Positions 24,104 to 32,533 of a stretch of 39,406 bases of DNA are shown here, piece after piece. Position numbers and translations under genes: made by a program. Location: the NCBI GenBank assembly GCA_027488335.1, contig JAIYBU010000108.1, positions 1-39,406 of the forward strand. The letters are read 5' to 3'. Numbering within the stretch: position 1 is the stretch's first letter; every line of letters begins with the position of its first letter. A model generated the notes under the pieces. It did no database searches. It worked only from the letters and a program-made list of their open reading frames with translations, and was not told the origin of the DNA. The stretch is from Cytophagaceae bacterium. Lineage in GTDB: Bacteria; Bacteroidota; Bacteroidia; Cytophagales; Spirosomataceae.

Positions 24104-24111
24104 CAAAGATA
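24104..24111 (-). promoter_or_regulatory. Probable -7 box for the ABC exporter operon
   Basis: TATCTTTG on the minus strand matches TAnnTTTG. No clear TTTG at -33 was found, so support is partial. The rest of the 308-nt divergent gap (24077-24384) holds one hairpin (24196-24217) and otherwise AT-rich sequence. Confidence 0.45.
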
Positions 24112-24195
24112 ACTTGATAGTCAGATATAATGATAAAATAAGTATAAGTGGATTTTTTTTCGAATAAAAGGTTTAAAAAACTATTAATAACTTTC

Positions 24196-24217
24196 GACAG
24201 AAACTTTGAAATCTGTC
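24196..24217. repeat. GACAGA/TCTGTC inverted repeat in a divergent gap
   Basis: GACAGA, ten-base loop, TCTGTC, between the ABC exporter and the PBP gene. It may be a regulator site or a small hairpin; the evidence is the symmetry only. Confidence 0.35.
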
Positions 24218-24384
24218 AGAGTCTGAAATAATCTCGTTAAATTTTGATAAATTCTAACATAATCATTTATTTGTAAAAGCATTTTTCAAAACTTTGGTGT
24301 TTCTTTGCATATCATTTTAACCCCAAGTTGGTAGATAAGGCCACAATAAGCTACTTTTGTATAAAAATATTATGTACTCACCCT

Positions 24385-26964
24385 ATGATAGATAATTTAA
24401 AAAATATTTTGTCGATTATTCAGCGAATTTGGTCAACCATTGTTTCAAAAGTTACTACAGGATGGTGGTGGGTTTTAGACAAGATGTATCGTCTTTTATG
24501 TAAAGTCTTTGGCGAAGAAAAAGTAGAACGAGTTTTTACGAAATCTTATCGTAAACTTGATGATGCCAGAAACTATTTTGTTTCAAAGTTCGATTCGGAG
24601 GGGAGCTACTACCCCGCCATCAGCAAAATATATAAGTATAGCCTACGAACAATCGTTGTGGGGTTGATTTATCTATTTTGTATCGAAACTAACTTCTTGT
24701 GGTTATGCGGTCGAATGCCAAGCATTGAGCAACTCACCAATCCTAAGATTTCACAGTCTTCTGCTATTTTTACTGCGGACGGTGTAGAAATAGGTAAATT
24801 TTTTACCGAAAATCGTAAAACAATTGATTCTTCACAAATGTCACCGTGGTTATTCAAAGCTCTAATCGCTACCGAAGATAAACGCTTTTATGACCATTCG
24901 GGTATTGACTTACAATCAATGGCTGGTGTTGCGGTAGGTATCGTAATGGGCGGTGGTGAGCGTGGCGGTGGAAGTACAGTTTCTCAACAACTTGCTAAAA
25001 ACCTTTACAACACTCGTAGAAGTGAGATGAAAGGATTACTCTATTACATTCCTTTGGTAAAAACCTTGGTTTATAAAACCAAAGAATGGCTCACAGCGAT
25101 TCGTCTGGAACGCAACTTTACGAAGGGTGAAATCTTGACGATGTACCTCAATACTGTTGATTATGGTAATAATGCCTACGGAATTCGTACAGCTTCGAAG
25201 ACTTATTTCAACAAAGAACCTATTGCTTTACAGCCCGAAGAGGCAGCCATTTTGGTCGGTTTACAAAAAGGAACAACGCTCTACAACCCAATTCGAAATC
25301 CGAAGAATGCCCTGAAACGTCGTAATACAGTTTTACAACTCATGGCAAAGAATAAAGCTCTGACGCAAGAAGAAGTTGATAAATTGAGCAAGACGGACAT
25401 TAAACTTGATGTGAATATGGAAGATTCATATGATGGTCAAGGAAGTTATTTTAAAGTAGCATTGGCTAAGTTTGTAGAAAACTGGGCAAAGAAAAACGAA
25501 ATCGACATTGATTTGTATCGTGATGGCTTGAAAATTTATACCACCATCGATTCCAGAATGCAAACCCATGCCGAAACCGCAGTATCGAGCCACATGAAAC
25601 GCTTGCAGAAAGTTTTTGACCAAGAATGGAAAGGGCGAAATCCGTGGACGTATGAAAATGGACAAGAAATACCTGGTTTTTTGGATACAGTTGCCAAACG
25701 AACGCCAATTTACAAGCGTTTGGTGAAGAAGTATAAAAATAATCCTGATTCTGTACGATATTATATGTACGAAAAGAAGAAACCGATAAGAGTTTTTAGT
25801 TGGGAAGGAGAAAAAGAGATGATGATGAGTCCAGTTGACTCAATCAATTACTATAAAAGATTTTTACAGACTGGAATGATGGCAATGGACCCCTACACGG
25901 GTTTCATAAAAGCGTGGGTTGGTGGTATCAATTATGATTATTTTAAATACGACCACGTTAAGCAAGGTCGTCGTCAGCCAGGTTCTACTTTCAAGCCAGT
26001 CCTTTATACGGCCGCCATTGATGGGCCACTAAACCTTTCGCCTTGCGACCGCCGTGAAGACAAACCTTTCAAGAAAGAATGGCAGGAAAATGGCCAAACA
26101 AAAACGTGGGAGCCTAAAAATGCCGATGGTAATTTTACTTATTCAAACATGACTCTCAGAAAAGCAATTGCTCGCTCGGTCAACTCCGTAGCGGCACAGT
26201 TGTCTGACGAAGTAAAGCCCAAAGTTATCATTGATTATGCTCGTAAACTCGGCATAACTGCACCGCTCGAGCCTGTTCTTTCGCTCGGAATCGGTACTTC
26301 AGATGTCTCGCTCTACGAAATGGTAGCAGCTTACGGTGTATTTTTGAATGAAGGGCAATATACCGACCCAATGTTGGTATTTAAAATAGAAGATGCCAAA
26401 GGAAAAGTTTTATTTGAGTTTGAAACCAAAAAACGTGATGCAATAAAACCAGAGTCAGCTTTCTTGATGCAATATATGTTACGTGGAGGTGTTGAGGAAG
26501 CAGGTGGAACGTCGCAAGGATTATTTGAATATTGCAGTGCATTGTTCGGAAATGGTGGACAAGCTGCTGGTAAAACAGGTACGACCTCCAACTATTCTGA
26601 TTCGTGGTACATTGGTTTTACCAAAGATTTGATATGTGGTGTTTGGGTTGGTGGCGACGACCGCAGTATTCACTTCCGCTCTCGTATGGGAGAAGGGTCG
26701 AGGTCTGCAATGCCTATTTTTGGAAAATTTATGCAAAGCGTTTATACCGATAAAAAACTTGGTTACAGTCCTGGAGCCTTTCCTAAACCTGGAATGAAGA
26801 TTACCAAAGATTATCAAGGTTGTGTCTCGACGGATGGAGAAGTAGCTGTGTCAGATTCAACTGGGGCATCAGCCGATTCATCAGCAGCTCTTGACGAGAA
26901 TCAAAGGCTTCCGCCAGTAGAGCTAATAAAAAGAGATTCAACTGTTAATCATGATAATCGTTAG
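24385..26964 (+). CDS. Class A penicillin-binding protein (PBP1A type)
   Basis: 859 residues from the chosen start. A transmembrane anchor (about 87-108) follows a cytoplasmic N-terminus of some 85 residues, longer than in most PBP1A proteins. The glycosyltransferase GT51 domain has ATEDKRFYDHSG (catalytic Glu164) and GGGSTVSQQLAKNLY. The transpeptidase domain has its three active-site motifs: STFK (Ser534), SVN (598-600) and KTGT (730-733). The protein therefore polymerises glycan strands and crosslinks peptides in the periplasm. A further in-frame ATG 19 codons upstream (24328) is possible; the shorter start is preferred because the intervening residues look non-coding. It is a beta-lactam target, but no link to the blaI-like operon is shown. 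Confidence 0.95.
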   Translation: MIDNLKNILSIIQRIWSTIVSKVTTGWWWVLDKMYRLLCKVFGEEKVERVFTKSYRKLDDARNYFVSKFDSEGSYYPAISKIYKYSLRTIVVGLIYLFCIETNFLWLCGRMPSIEQLTNPKISQSSAIFTADGVEIGKFFTENRKTIDSSQMSPWLFKALIATEDKRFYDHSGIDLQSMAGVAVGIVMGGGERGGGSTVSQQLAKNLYNTRRSEMKGLLYYIPLVKTLVYKTKEWLTAIRLERNFTKGEILTMYLNTVDYGNNAYGIRTASKTYFNKEPIALQPEEAAILVGLQKGTTLYNPIRNPKNALKRRNTVLQLMAKNKALTQEEVDKLSKTDIKLDVNMEDSYDGQGSYFKVALAKFVENWAKKNEIDIDLYRDGLKIYTTIDSRMQTHAETAVSSHMKRLQKVFDQEWKGRNPWTYENGQEIPGFLDTVAKRTPIYKRLVKKYKNNPDSVRYYMYEKKKPIRVFSWEGEKEMMMSPVDSINYYKRFLQTGMMAMDPYTGFIKAWVGGINYDYFKYDHVKQGRRQPGSTFKPVLYTAAIDGPLNLSPCDRREDKPFKKEWQENGQTKTWEPKNADGNFTYSNMTLRKAIARSVNSVAAQLSDEVKPKVIIDYARKLGITAPLEPVLSLGIGTSDVSLYEMVAAYGVFLNEGQYTDPMLVFKIEDAKGKVLFEFETKKRDAIKPESAFLMQYMLRGGVEEAGGTSQGLFEYCSALFGNGGQAAGKTGTTSNYSDSWYIGFTKDLICGVWVGGDDRSIHFRSRMGEGSRSAMPIFGKFMQSVYTDKKLGYSPGAFPKPGMKITKDYQGCVSTDGEVAVSDSTGASADSSAALDENQRLPPVELIKRDSTVNHDNR

Positions 26965-27146
26965 ATAATATTTAGCGTTTCAATACTTGAGTGGCTTATT
27001 ATCAGTAATATATATTTCTGTTTTATTCAAACACTATTCTACTGCTTGATAAGCTACTTTATTTTTTATAAATCCTTTACAACCTTTTATCTGAAATAAG
27101 TGTCATACCATCGATTGATATTTATTTCAAATTATACTCTTTAATC

Positions 27147-27503
27147 ATGAAATTACAATTACCCATCCGCACCTCAACAATACGTTTAACTGGAAAGAAA
27201 AAAGTAAATCCAGCCGATGTACTTTTCCTCAAAGCCGATGTAAATTATACTGAAGTTTTTATGCAAGGAGGAGAAACGCTCATCGTGTCGAAAACTTTGA
27301 AAGAACTCGAAAAACGTTTTATTCCTTTTGATTTCTTTCGTACGCACAAATCATTTATGGTCAATCTAAACCACGTAGTTGGTTATCAGATTCATGAAGG
27401 TCTATTAGTGAAGTTAGACGAAGAGTATAATGTAAACCTTTCTCGTCGCCGTAAAGAAGATTTTTTGAAGTTGTTTAATAGTTTTACACCCCCTCGCCCC
27501 TAA
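27147..27503 (+). CDS. Stand-alone LytTR DNA-binding domain protein
   Basis: 118 residues. A single LytTR domain (about 12-113): DVLFLKADVNYTEVFMQGGE, then IVSKTLKELEKRF, then FFRTHKSFMVNLNHV and VNLSRRRKEDFLK. LytTR proteins bind direct or inverted DNA repeats. Here the usual N-terminal response-regulator receiver or membrane domain is missing, so the control input is unknown. The last five residues (TPPRP) and the stop codon lie inside a dispersed GC-rich repeat, so the C-terminus was probably reshaped by that element. A terminator follows at 27554. Confidence 0.92.
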   Translation: MKLQLPIRTSTIRLTGKKKVNPADVLFLKADVNYTEVFMQGGETLIVSKTLKELEKRFIPFDFFRTHKSFMVNLNHVVGYQIHEGLLVKLDEEYNVNLSRRRKEDFLKLFNSFTPPRP

Positions 27504-27524
27504 ATGGGGACTAATTTTAACCCC
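27487..27524 (+). repeat. Dispersed GC-rich repeat, copy 2
   Basis: CCCCCTCGCCCCTAAATGGGGA followed by a TTTTAACCCC tail. It matches copy 1 at 17519-17556 (opposite strand) apart from small indels. CCCC/GGGG arms around TAAAT can form a hairpin. Confidence 0.65.
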
Positions 27525-27553
27525 AATAGGCTACTATCGAACACCCCGAGAAG

Positions 27554-27578
27554 ATGCTAATAGTAGCATTAGTTTTTT
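27554..27578 (+). terminator. Intrinsic terminator after the LytTR gene
   Basis: ATGCTA-ATAG-TAGCAT (27554-27569) followed by TAG and six Ts. Short stem but a good T-run. Confidence 0.65.
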
Positions 27579-27609
27579 AGTTCCTTAGTGCCTTTTTAGA
27601 GGTTAGGTG

Positions 27610-28041
27610 CTAACTCGTATGGTCAGAAACTATCAGCCATTTACCGTTGATTTTTTTGAGTATGAGAGTAAAATAGCCCCCAATATCGCCTTTTTCGGGG
27701 CGAGTGAGATACCATTTGCCCAATACCCAACAAGTGGTTGCAGAGTGAAAGTCGGTTTTCTGAATGTCGAATTTTAGTGTTCCCATTGTCGCTCGGTCGG
27801 GATAACTTTTGTTGTATCGGTCGAGCGTTGCTTTCCATCCATAAACTACTCCTTTTGAACCAATAAACATCAACGAATCGGACTTCCAATAATCTTCCAT
27901 AAAGGCACTGATATTTCCTTCATTCCAATTTTTGTTTTGGCGAGCCAATACATCCAACACCACCTGACGTTCGTTATTTCCTTGAGCAAAACTTGCGACC
28001 GAGATTAGCACGAAATAAATTAATAGTAGATTTTTCTTCAT
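27610..28041 (-). CDS. Secreted NTF2-like (DUF4440/SnoaL-type) protein
   Basis: 143 residues. A signal peptide (1-19, ending FAQ) precedes an NTF2-like alpha+beta fold: QVVLDVLARQNKNWNEGNI, FMEDYWKSDSLMFIG, then GWKATLDRYNKSY and a C-terminal sheet (YLTRPEKGDIGGYFTLILKK, KWLIVSDHTS). Proteins of this kind are small periplasmic domains of unknown ligand; no catalytic residue can be assigned. The C-terminal IVSDHTS matches the usual family end, so it is complete. It is divergent from the lipid kinase gene. Confidence 0.88.
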   Translation of the reverse strand: MKKNLLLIYFVLISVASFAQGNNERQVVLDVLARQNKNWNEGNISAFMEDYWKSDSLMFIGSKGVVYGWKATLDRYNKSYPDRATMGTLKFDIQKTDFHSATTCWVLGKWYLTRPEKGDIGGYFTLILKKINGKWLIVSDHTS

Positions 28042-28080
28042 AAATGTTTAGTTTTTGAAAATATGTTTTTTGATACAAGA

Positions 28081-28112
28081 TTGTTTTCAACCATTGACTT
28101 TTCATATCTTTG
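28081..28112 (+). promoter_or_regulatory. Bacteroidota-type promoter of the lipid kinase operon
   Basis: TTG (28081-28083), 21-nt spacer, TATCTTTG (28105-28112, matching TAnnTTTG). The GTG start codon is 28 nt past the -7 box. Confidence 0.6.
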
Positions 28113-28140
28113 CACGAAAGCATAAATCTATTAAATTTTC

Positions 28141-29010
28141 GTGAATAAACAAGCAATTTGGTTTATTGTAAATCCGATTTCGGGAGGCAAGAAAGTGCAT
28201 CAGTCAATAGTGAAACTAATTGATAATCAGTTAGATAAAGAAATATATTTGCCTAAAGTATGCTATACTGAATATGCAGGACATGCCACCGAAATTGCTG
28301 CCGATGCCGTAAAAAATGGAGTTCCAACTGTTGTAGCTATTGGTGGAGATGGTACTGTAAACGAAGTCGGTAGAGCCTTGATTCACACAAAAACTGCTTT
28401 GGGGATTATTCCTACTGGTTCGGGCAATGGCTTAGCAAGAGAACTTGGAATTCCGATGAAGGCGGCAAAAGCCATAGAATCGTTGAATACGCCAGTAAGT
28501 AAAATCATAGATGTATGTTATGCAAATGATGTGCCTTTTTTCTGTACGGCAGGAATCGGATTCGATGCCCATTGTGCCGAGATTTTCTCGAAAACTAAAG
28601 GGCGTGGAATGCTGAATTATATAAAAATAGGTTTTTCGGAGTTTTGGAAGTACAAGCCACTCAATTGTGTTTTTGGAGCGGACAATTATGGTGTTTTTAG
28701 TATAACCTTCGGCAATGCAAGCCAGTTTGGTAATAATGCTTATATTACGCCGACTGCCATTATTGACGATGGTCTGATTGATTGTACGATTATCAATCCG
28801 CCATCCACTTTTCAGGCGTTGTCGATGATTGGTCAGTTATTCAATGGAAATATTCATTCTTCGGAGCTTTCAGAAAATTATAGAGGAACGAAATTTAAGG
28901 TTTTAACCGAACAAAACTTCTTAATTCATTACGATGGTGAACCATTGCAATTGAATACCAATGAGTTGATTATCAGTATTTTGGAGAAAAGTTTAAGAGT
29001 AATAATATGA
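28141..29010 (+). CDS. Diacylglycerol/lipid kinase family protein (YegS/BmrU type)
   Basis: 289 residues, starting at GTG. The nucleotide site NPISGGKK (11-18) and the catalytic GGDGTVNEV (68-76) are typical of the DAGK catalytic domain, as is GIIPTGSGNGLARELGIP. Phosphorylates a membrane lipid such as diacylglycerol, using ATP, at the cytoplasmic face. The C-terminal beta-sandwich domain ends with NFLIHYDGEPLQLNTNEL, also typical. GTG is chosen since NPISGG then sits at the usual distance from the N-terminus and the promoter is close upstream. It overlaps the next gene by 4 nt. Confidence 0.93.
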   Translation: MNKQAIWFIVNPISGGKKVHQSIVKLIDNQLDKEIYLPKVCYTEYAGHATEIAADAVKNGVPTVVAIGGDGTVNEVGRALIHTKTALGIIPTGSGNGLARELGIPMKAAKAIESLNTPVSKIIDVCYANDVPFFCTAGIGFDAHCAEIFSKTKGRGMLNYIKIGFSEFWKYKPLNCVFGADNYGVFSITFGNASQFGNNAYITPTAIIDDGLIDCTIINPPSTFQALSMIGQLFNGNIHSSELSENYRGTKFKVLTEQNFLIHYDGEPLQLNTNELIISILEKSLRVII

Positions 29011-29345
29011 AAAATAAGAAATTTAAAGAGGGTGTTGTGTATTCAACTAACCCTGATTTTGAATTTAATTTTGGAGAAGAAGAAGAACCCGAAACTTTAC
29101 CTGCTCAGCAACAAAACTTTAAGATTTGGTTGGACAGAAAAGGTGGGAATAAAATTGTAAGTCGGGTCGATGGTTTTATCGGGAAAGATGAAGATTTACA
29201 AAGTCTCAGAAAAAAGCTTCAAAATCTGTGTGGAAGTGGCGGAACCGCCAAAGAGGGTGAAATCTTGTTACAAGGCGACCACCGTGATAAAATTCTAACA
29301 TTTTTGCTCAAAGAAGGCTATAAGGCTAAAAAGGCGGGAGGGTGA
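29007..29345 (+). CDS. SUI1/eIF1-like translation factor (YciH family)
   Basis: 112 residues. After a charged N-terminus the eIF1/SUI1 domain runs from about 38 to 110: KIWLDRKGGNKIVSRVDGF, LRKKLQNLCGSGGTAKEGEI, LLQGDHRDKILTFLLKEGY. Bacterial members are thought to influence initiation fidelity on the 30S subunit; the cellular role is poorly known. The start codon overlaps the stop of the lipid kinase gene (ATGA), so the two are translationally coupled. Confidence 0.93.
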   Translation: MKNKKFKEGVVYSTNPDFEFNFGEEEEPETLPAQQQNFKIWLDRKGGNKIVSRVDGFIGKDEDLQSLRKKLQNLCGSGGTAKEGEILLQGDHRDKILTFLLKEGYKAKKAGG

Positions 29346-29351
29346 TTTTTT

Positions 29352-29376
29352 GAATTACGATTTACGAATGTTCGTA
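29352..29376. repeat. ATTACGA-type palindromic repeat
   Basis: GAATTACGATT followed by a perfect TACGAA-TG-TTCGTA palindrome (29363-29376). It shares the AATTACGA word with the 3901-4003 element and is probably another copy of that intergenic family. Confidence 0.45.
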
Positions 29377-29393
29377 TCAATAAATTTATTCAG

Positions 29394-30047
29394 ATGAATG
29401 AACATAACATTAAAATAGAGAGAACGGCACGCTACTATACACTTGGAGAGTTGAATGAAAACACCAAAACGATTTGGTTTGCGGTGCATGGTTATGGGCA
29501 ACTTTCACAGTATTTTATCAAGAAGTTTAACCAAATTACTGATAATAAAGTTTTTATAGTTGCTCCTGAAGCCCCTTCGAGGTTTTATTTAGATGATAAT
29601 TTTAATAGAGTAGGAGCTTCGTGGATGACCCGTGAATTACGCCAGTCGGAAATTGATGATAACAATGATTATTTGAACAGTCTCTATGAAAGTTTATTGA
29701 AAGGCTTTGATTTGACTAATATAGAAGTTAATATTTTGGGGTTTTCGCAGGGGTGTGCAACAGTCTGCCGATGGTTTGGTGCTGGAAAAATCAAATGTAA
29801 TCGACTACTACTTTGGGCGGGCTTTTTTAGTAACGGAATCAGCGAAGTAATTGAGCCCGAAAAACTAAAAAATGTTGAAACTTACTACATTTATGGCGAT
29901 AAAGATGAATTTTTGCTGGCTTATCCCGAAGTTTCTGAAAAATTTAGAGCTGATATGATTAAAGATATTAATCCCAAAATTGTTTGTTTCGATGGCAAAC
30001 ATACTGTTGATGAACTAACATTAAAAACAATTATTGCAGGTTTTTAG
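29394..30047 (+). CDS. Alpha/beta hydrolase, phospholipase/carboxylesterase type
   Basis: 217 residues, no signal peptide, so cytoplasmic. The nucleophile elbow GFSQG (Ser118), an acid near DKDEF (169-172) and His203 (GKHTVDE) give a full catalytic triad. The oxyanion-hole motif is VHGYGQ (31-36). It hydrolyses an ester or thioester; the substrate is unknown. Its 3' end overlaps the convergent MOSC gene by 4 nt. It is 48 nt downstream of the SUI1 gene with a palindromic repeat between, so it may not be in the same operon. Confidence 0.9.
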   Translation: MNEHNIKIERTARYYTLGELNENTKTIWFAVHGYGQLSQYFIKKFNQITDNKVFIVAPEAPSRFYLDDNFNRVGASWMTRELRQSEIDDNNDYLNSLYESLLKGFDLTNIEVNILGFSQGCATVCRWFGAGKIKCNRLLLWAGFFSNGISEVIEPEKLKNVETYYIYGDKDEFLLAYPEVSEKFRADMIKDINPKIVCFDGKHTVDELTLKTIIAGF

Positions 30048-30523
30048 GGTAAACCCACTGAGTCACCTATTTTGATTTTTCCAGCTTGAATGACCATGCA
30101 AGTAATGCCGCCGTGTCCACGCATGGCATTGTAGCCGCCCGTTCCGAGGTTTTGCTCCATTCGGCTGCAAGGATGGCAGTATCCAGTCATTTTCAAGATT
30201 GCTTCACCGATTTTAAACTCTAAATTATTTAAAGCCAGAAGGTTCAGTCCAGAAACAACAATGTTTCTACGTAAAAGTGCAGGGTCGATATTTTCTTTTT
30301 GAAGCATTTGAGCTACTGCGTCAATATGCTCGGCTTGAATGAGCGTAACTTGGCGTTTTTTGTTACTTCCTCTGTATCTATCGCCTACGATTCCTTTTTT
30401 CTCTGAAACTTCAATTTCATCGGCTGCTACAATTTCACCACGAGATGTTGGCCCAGGGCGGTAACTTAACCATTCTACTTTTCCTTCGTAGGCGAAGGTT
30501 TGCATTAATTCTTTTATTTCCAT
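30044..30523 (-). CDS. MOSC domain protein
   Basis: 159 residues, the MOSC sulfurase domain alone (YiiM/MoaB-like small class). Signature residues are IVGDRYRG (45-52), QVTLIQAEHI (58-67), LRRNIVVSGLNLL (84-96) and the conserved cysteine segment GYCHPCSRME (114-123). MOSC domains bind molybdenum cofactor or carry sulfur to metal-sulfur centres. It has no beta-barrel MOSC-N domain, so this is the short form. It is 28 nt downstream of nth, the same-strand neighbour, so the two may be co-transcribed. Confidence 0.92.
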   Translation of the reverse strand: MEIKELMQTFAYEGKVEWLSYRPGPTSRGEIVAADEIEVSEKKGIVGDRYRGSNKKRQVTLIQAEHIDAVAQMLQKENIDPALLRRNIVVSGLNLLALNNLEFKIGEAILKMTGYCHPCSRMEQNLGTGGYNAMRGHGGITCMVIQAGKIKIGDSVGLP

Positions 30524-30551
30524 GATTATTTATGCAAATTGGAAACTTAGG

Positions 30552-31226
30552 CTATAAATGAGGGGTATCAAATTTTTGTTTTTCGAAGGCTTGGCAAAAC
30601 GGTTTTAGGTTACATTCGCTACACTTTGGTGTGCGAGCTACACATATATATCGACCATGAAGAATCAGCCAATGATGAGCTACTGCAATTTTATCTTTCG
30701 GAATGTGCTTGATTAATTGTTTTTCTACTAAAAGCGGTGTTTTAGCAGTTTTGGGGACTAAACCCAAGCGATGCGAAACGCGAAAGACGTGGGTATCAAC
30801 TGCCATTGCAGGTTGATTGAAAATGACCGAAACAATTACGTTGGCAGTTTTGCGACCAACTCCAGGCATTTTTTGCAAATCTTCAATCGTATTTGGTACT
30901 TCTGAATTAAAATCATTGACCAAAATACGAGCCATTCCGACCAAATGTTTGGCTTTATTGTTGGGGTAACTGACGCTTCTAATATATTCAAAAACTTCCT
31001 CAGCAGTTGATGCGGCCAAACTTTCGGGCGTAGGAAAACGTGGAAAAAGCTTTTGGGTAACAATATTGACTCGTTTGTCTGTGCATTGTGCCGAAAGAAT
31101 TACGGCTACCAATAACTCATACGGATTTGTGTAAACAAGTTCAGTTTCAGCTTCGGGGTAATTCATGCTGAAATACTCAACTAATTCTTTGTATCGTTCT
31201 TTTTTTTGCATTTCGTTATAGTGCAA
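30552..31226 (-). CDS. nth: Endonuclease III, base-excision DNA glycosylase/AP lyase
   Basis: 224 residues. Removes oxidised pyrimidines and cleaves the abasic site. The helix-hairpin-helix MPGVGRKTANV (120-130) contains catalytic Lys126, and Asp144 follows (AVDTHVFRV). The [4Fe-4S] loop is complete: Cys195, Cys202, Cys205 and Cys211 (C-x6-C-x2-C-x5-C). An upstream dyad AAGTATA-GGCTT-TATACTT (31250-31268) may be part of its promoter. The start could be five codons later (MQKK). Confidence 0.97.
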   Translation of the reverse strand: MHYNEMQKKERYKELVEYFSMNYPEAETELVYTNPYELLVAVILSAQCTDKRVNIVTQKLFPRFPTPESLAASTAEEVFEYIRSVSYPNNKAKHLVGMARILVNDFNSEVPNTIEDLQKMPGVGRKTANVIVSVIFNQPAMAVDTHVFRVSHRLGLVPKTAKTPLLVEKQLIKHIPKDKIAVAHHWLILHGRYICVARTPKCSECNLKPFCQAFEKQKFDTPHL

Positions 31227-31249
31227 CTTTTGGCCTATTTTTAAATATA

Positions 31250-31268
31250 AAGTATAGGCTTTATACTT
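31250..31268. promoter_or_regulatory. Dyad upstream of nth
   Basis: AAGTATA, five bases, TATACTT: perfect 7-bp arms 24 nt ahead of the nth start. No clear -33/-7 pair was recognised, so its role is uncertain. Confidence 0.3.
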
Positions 31269-31429
31269 AACCCAAAATAGTTTGCGAAAATTTAGACATT
31301 TAACTATCTTATTATCAAGATTTTATGTCTATGGGCCTTTGCAACTTTGTGCTAATTGAGTATAATTAATTCAATGATTGATATTTATGCAATATTTCTG
31401 TGGATTATTGATTGTAAACAGTTACCTCA

Positions 31430-32533
31430 TTACTTTACATTCTTTCTTCTATTTCGTTGGAAATCTTCTAAAACAAAACCACCCAAGCCATTTAAACCAC
31501 TGTAGTAAGCTCGGCCATTGTTTACCTCCGTGAATTGCTGAACAAATTGCTTCAAATAAGGGTCGGTTGCAATCATAAAAGTAGTAATCGGAATCTCCAA
31601 ACGGCGAGCTTGTGCTGCAATTGTAAGGGTTTTGTTCACGATTTTACGGTCAAGTCCGAAGCTATTTTTGTAGTAATTTATTCCTTCTTTCAAGCACGTT
31701 GGCTTACCGTCAGTAATCATAAAAACCTGCTTGTTTTTTGTTTTTCTTCTACGTAGTAAATCCATGGCAAGCTCTAAACCCGCCACAGTATTGGTATGAT
31801 ATGGCCCCACTTCGAGGTAAGGAATATCTTTGAGCTGAATCTGCCAAGCATCATTTCCGAACACCAGAATATCGAGCGTATCTTTTGGGTATTTTGTGCG
31901 AATCAGTTCGGCTAATGCCAATGCCACTTTCTTAGCAGGTGTTATTCTATCTTCACCATACAAAATCATTGAGTGCGAAATATCAATCATCAACACGGTT
32001 GAAGTCTGAATTTTTGATTCACGGTCAACCACTTCCAAGTCGCTTTCGAGGAGCATAAAATCATCAATTCCACCATTAATTTGGGCATTTTTCAGAGATT
32101 CTGTCATCGATATTTGGTCGAGCGTATCGCCAAACTGAAAGGCTCTGATGTCGCTACTTAGCTCGTCGCCCGTACCAGTATATGGGGTATGGTGGCTTCC
32201 GCTTGATTTGGTGCGTTTGAGTTTTCCAAAGATTTCATCAAGCGATTGTTTTCTGATGCTTTGCTCGCTTTTAGCCGTCATTTTGAACGTACCTGCTTCT
32301 TGGTTTTCTTCGGTGATATAACCTTTTTTCTTGAGGTCATCAATGAAATTAGCCATGCCGTATTCATCGCTTGTGAGTTGATATTGGCGGTCGAGGTCAC
32401 TCATATATGAGAGAGCCTGACTTACATCGCCCGCTGTAATGAGCAATAGTTGTTGCAGAATATTGAGTAGTTGCTCAAATTTATTATTACCCTTCATTTC
32501 GGGTTTAAACTCTGAAAAACGAAAACCTTTCAT
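31430..32533 (-). CDS. VWA domain protein, MoxR/Mg-chelatase partner type
   Basis: 367 residues, cytoplasmic. An N-terminal helical region (1-150) is followed by a von Willebrand factor A domain (about 172-350) with an intact metal-ion adhesion site: DISHSM (about 184-189), a threonine in the TNTVAGLEL loop, and ITDGKPT. Such proteins work with AAA+ MoxR-type or magnesium-chelatase-like ATPases in metal insertion or complex assembly, but no ATPase is present here. It is divergent from the giant secreted-protein genes. Confidence 0.9.
   Translation of the reverse strand: MKGFRFSEFKPEMKGNNKFEQLLNILQQLLLITAGDVSQALSYMSDLDRQYQLTSDEYGMANFIDDLKKKGYITEENQEAGTFKMTAKSEQSIRKQSLDEIFGKLKRTKSSGSHHTPYTGTGDELSSDIRAFQFGDTLDQISMTESLKNAQINGGIDDFMLLESDLEVVDRESKIQTSTVLMIDISHSMILYGEDRITPAKKVALALAELIRTKYPKDTLDILVFGNDAWQIQLKDIPYLEVGPYHTNTVAGLELAMDLLRRRKTKNKQVFMITDGKPTCLKEGINYYKNSFGLDRKIVNKTLTIAAQARRLEIPITTFMIATDPYLKQFVQQFTEVNNGRAYYSGLNGLGGFVLEDFQRNRRKNVK

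Noticed and set aside
17127-26964. A beta-lactam resistance regulon linking the blaI cluster with the class A PBP
   Set aside because: No beta-lactamase and no penicillin-sensor domain, the genes are about 3 kb apart at nearest and separated by terminators and an opposite-strand operon, and no AACTA dyad was seen before the PBP gene.
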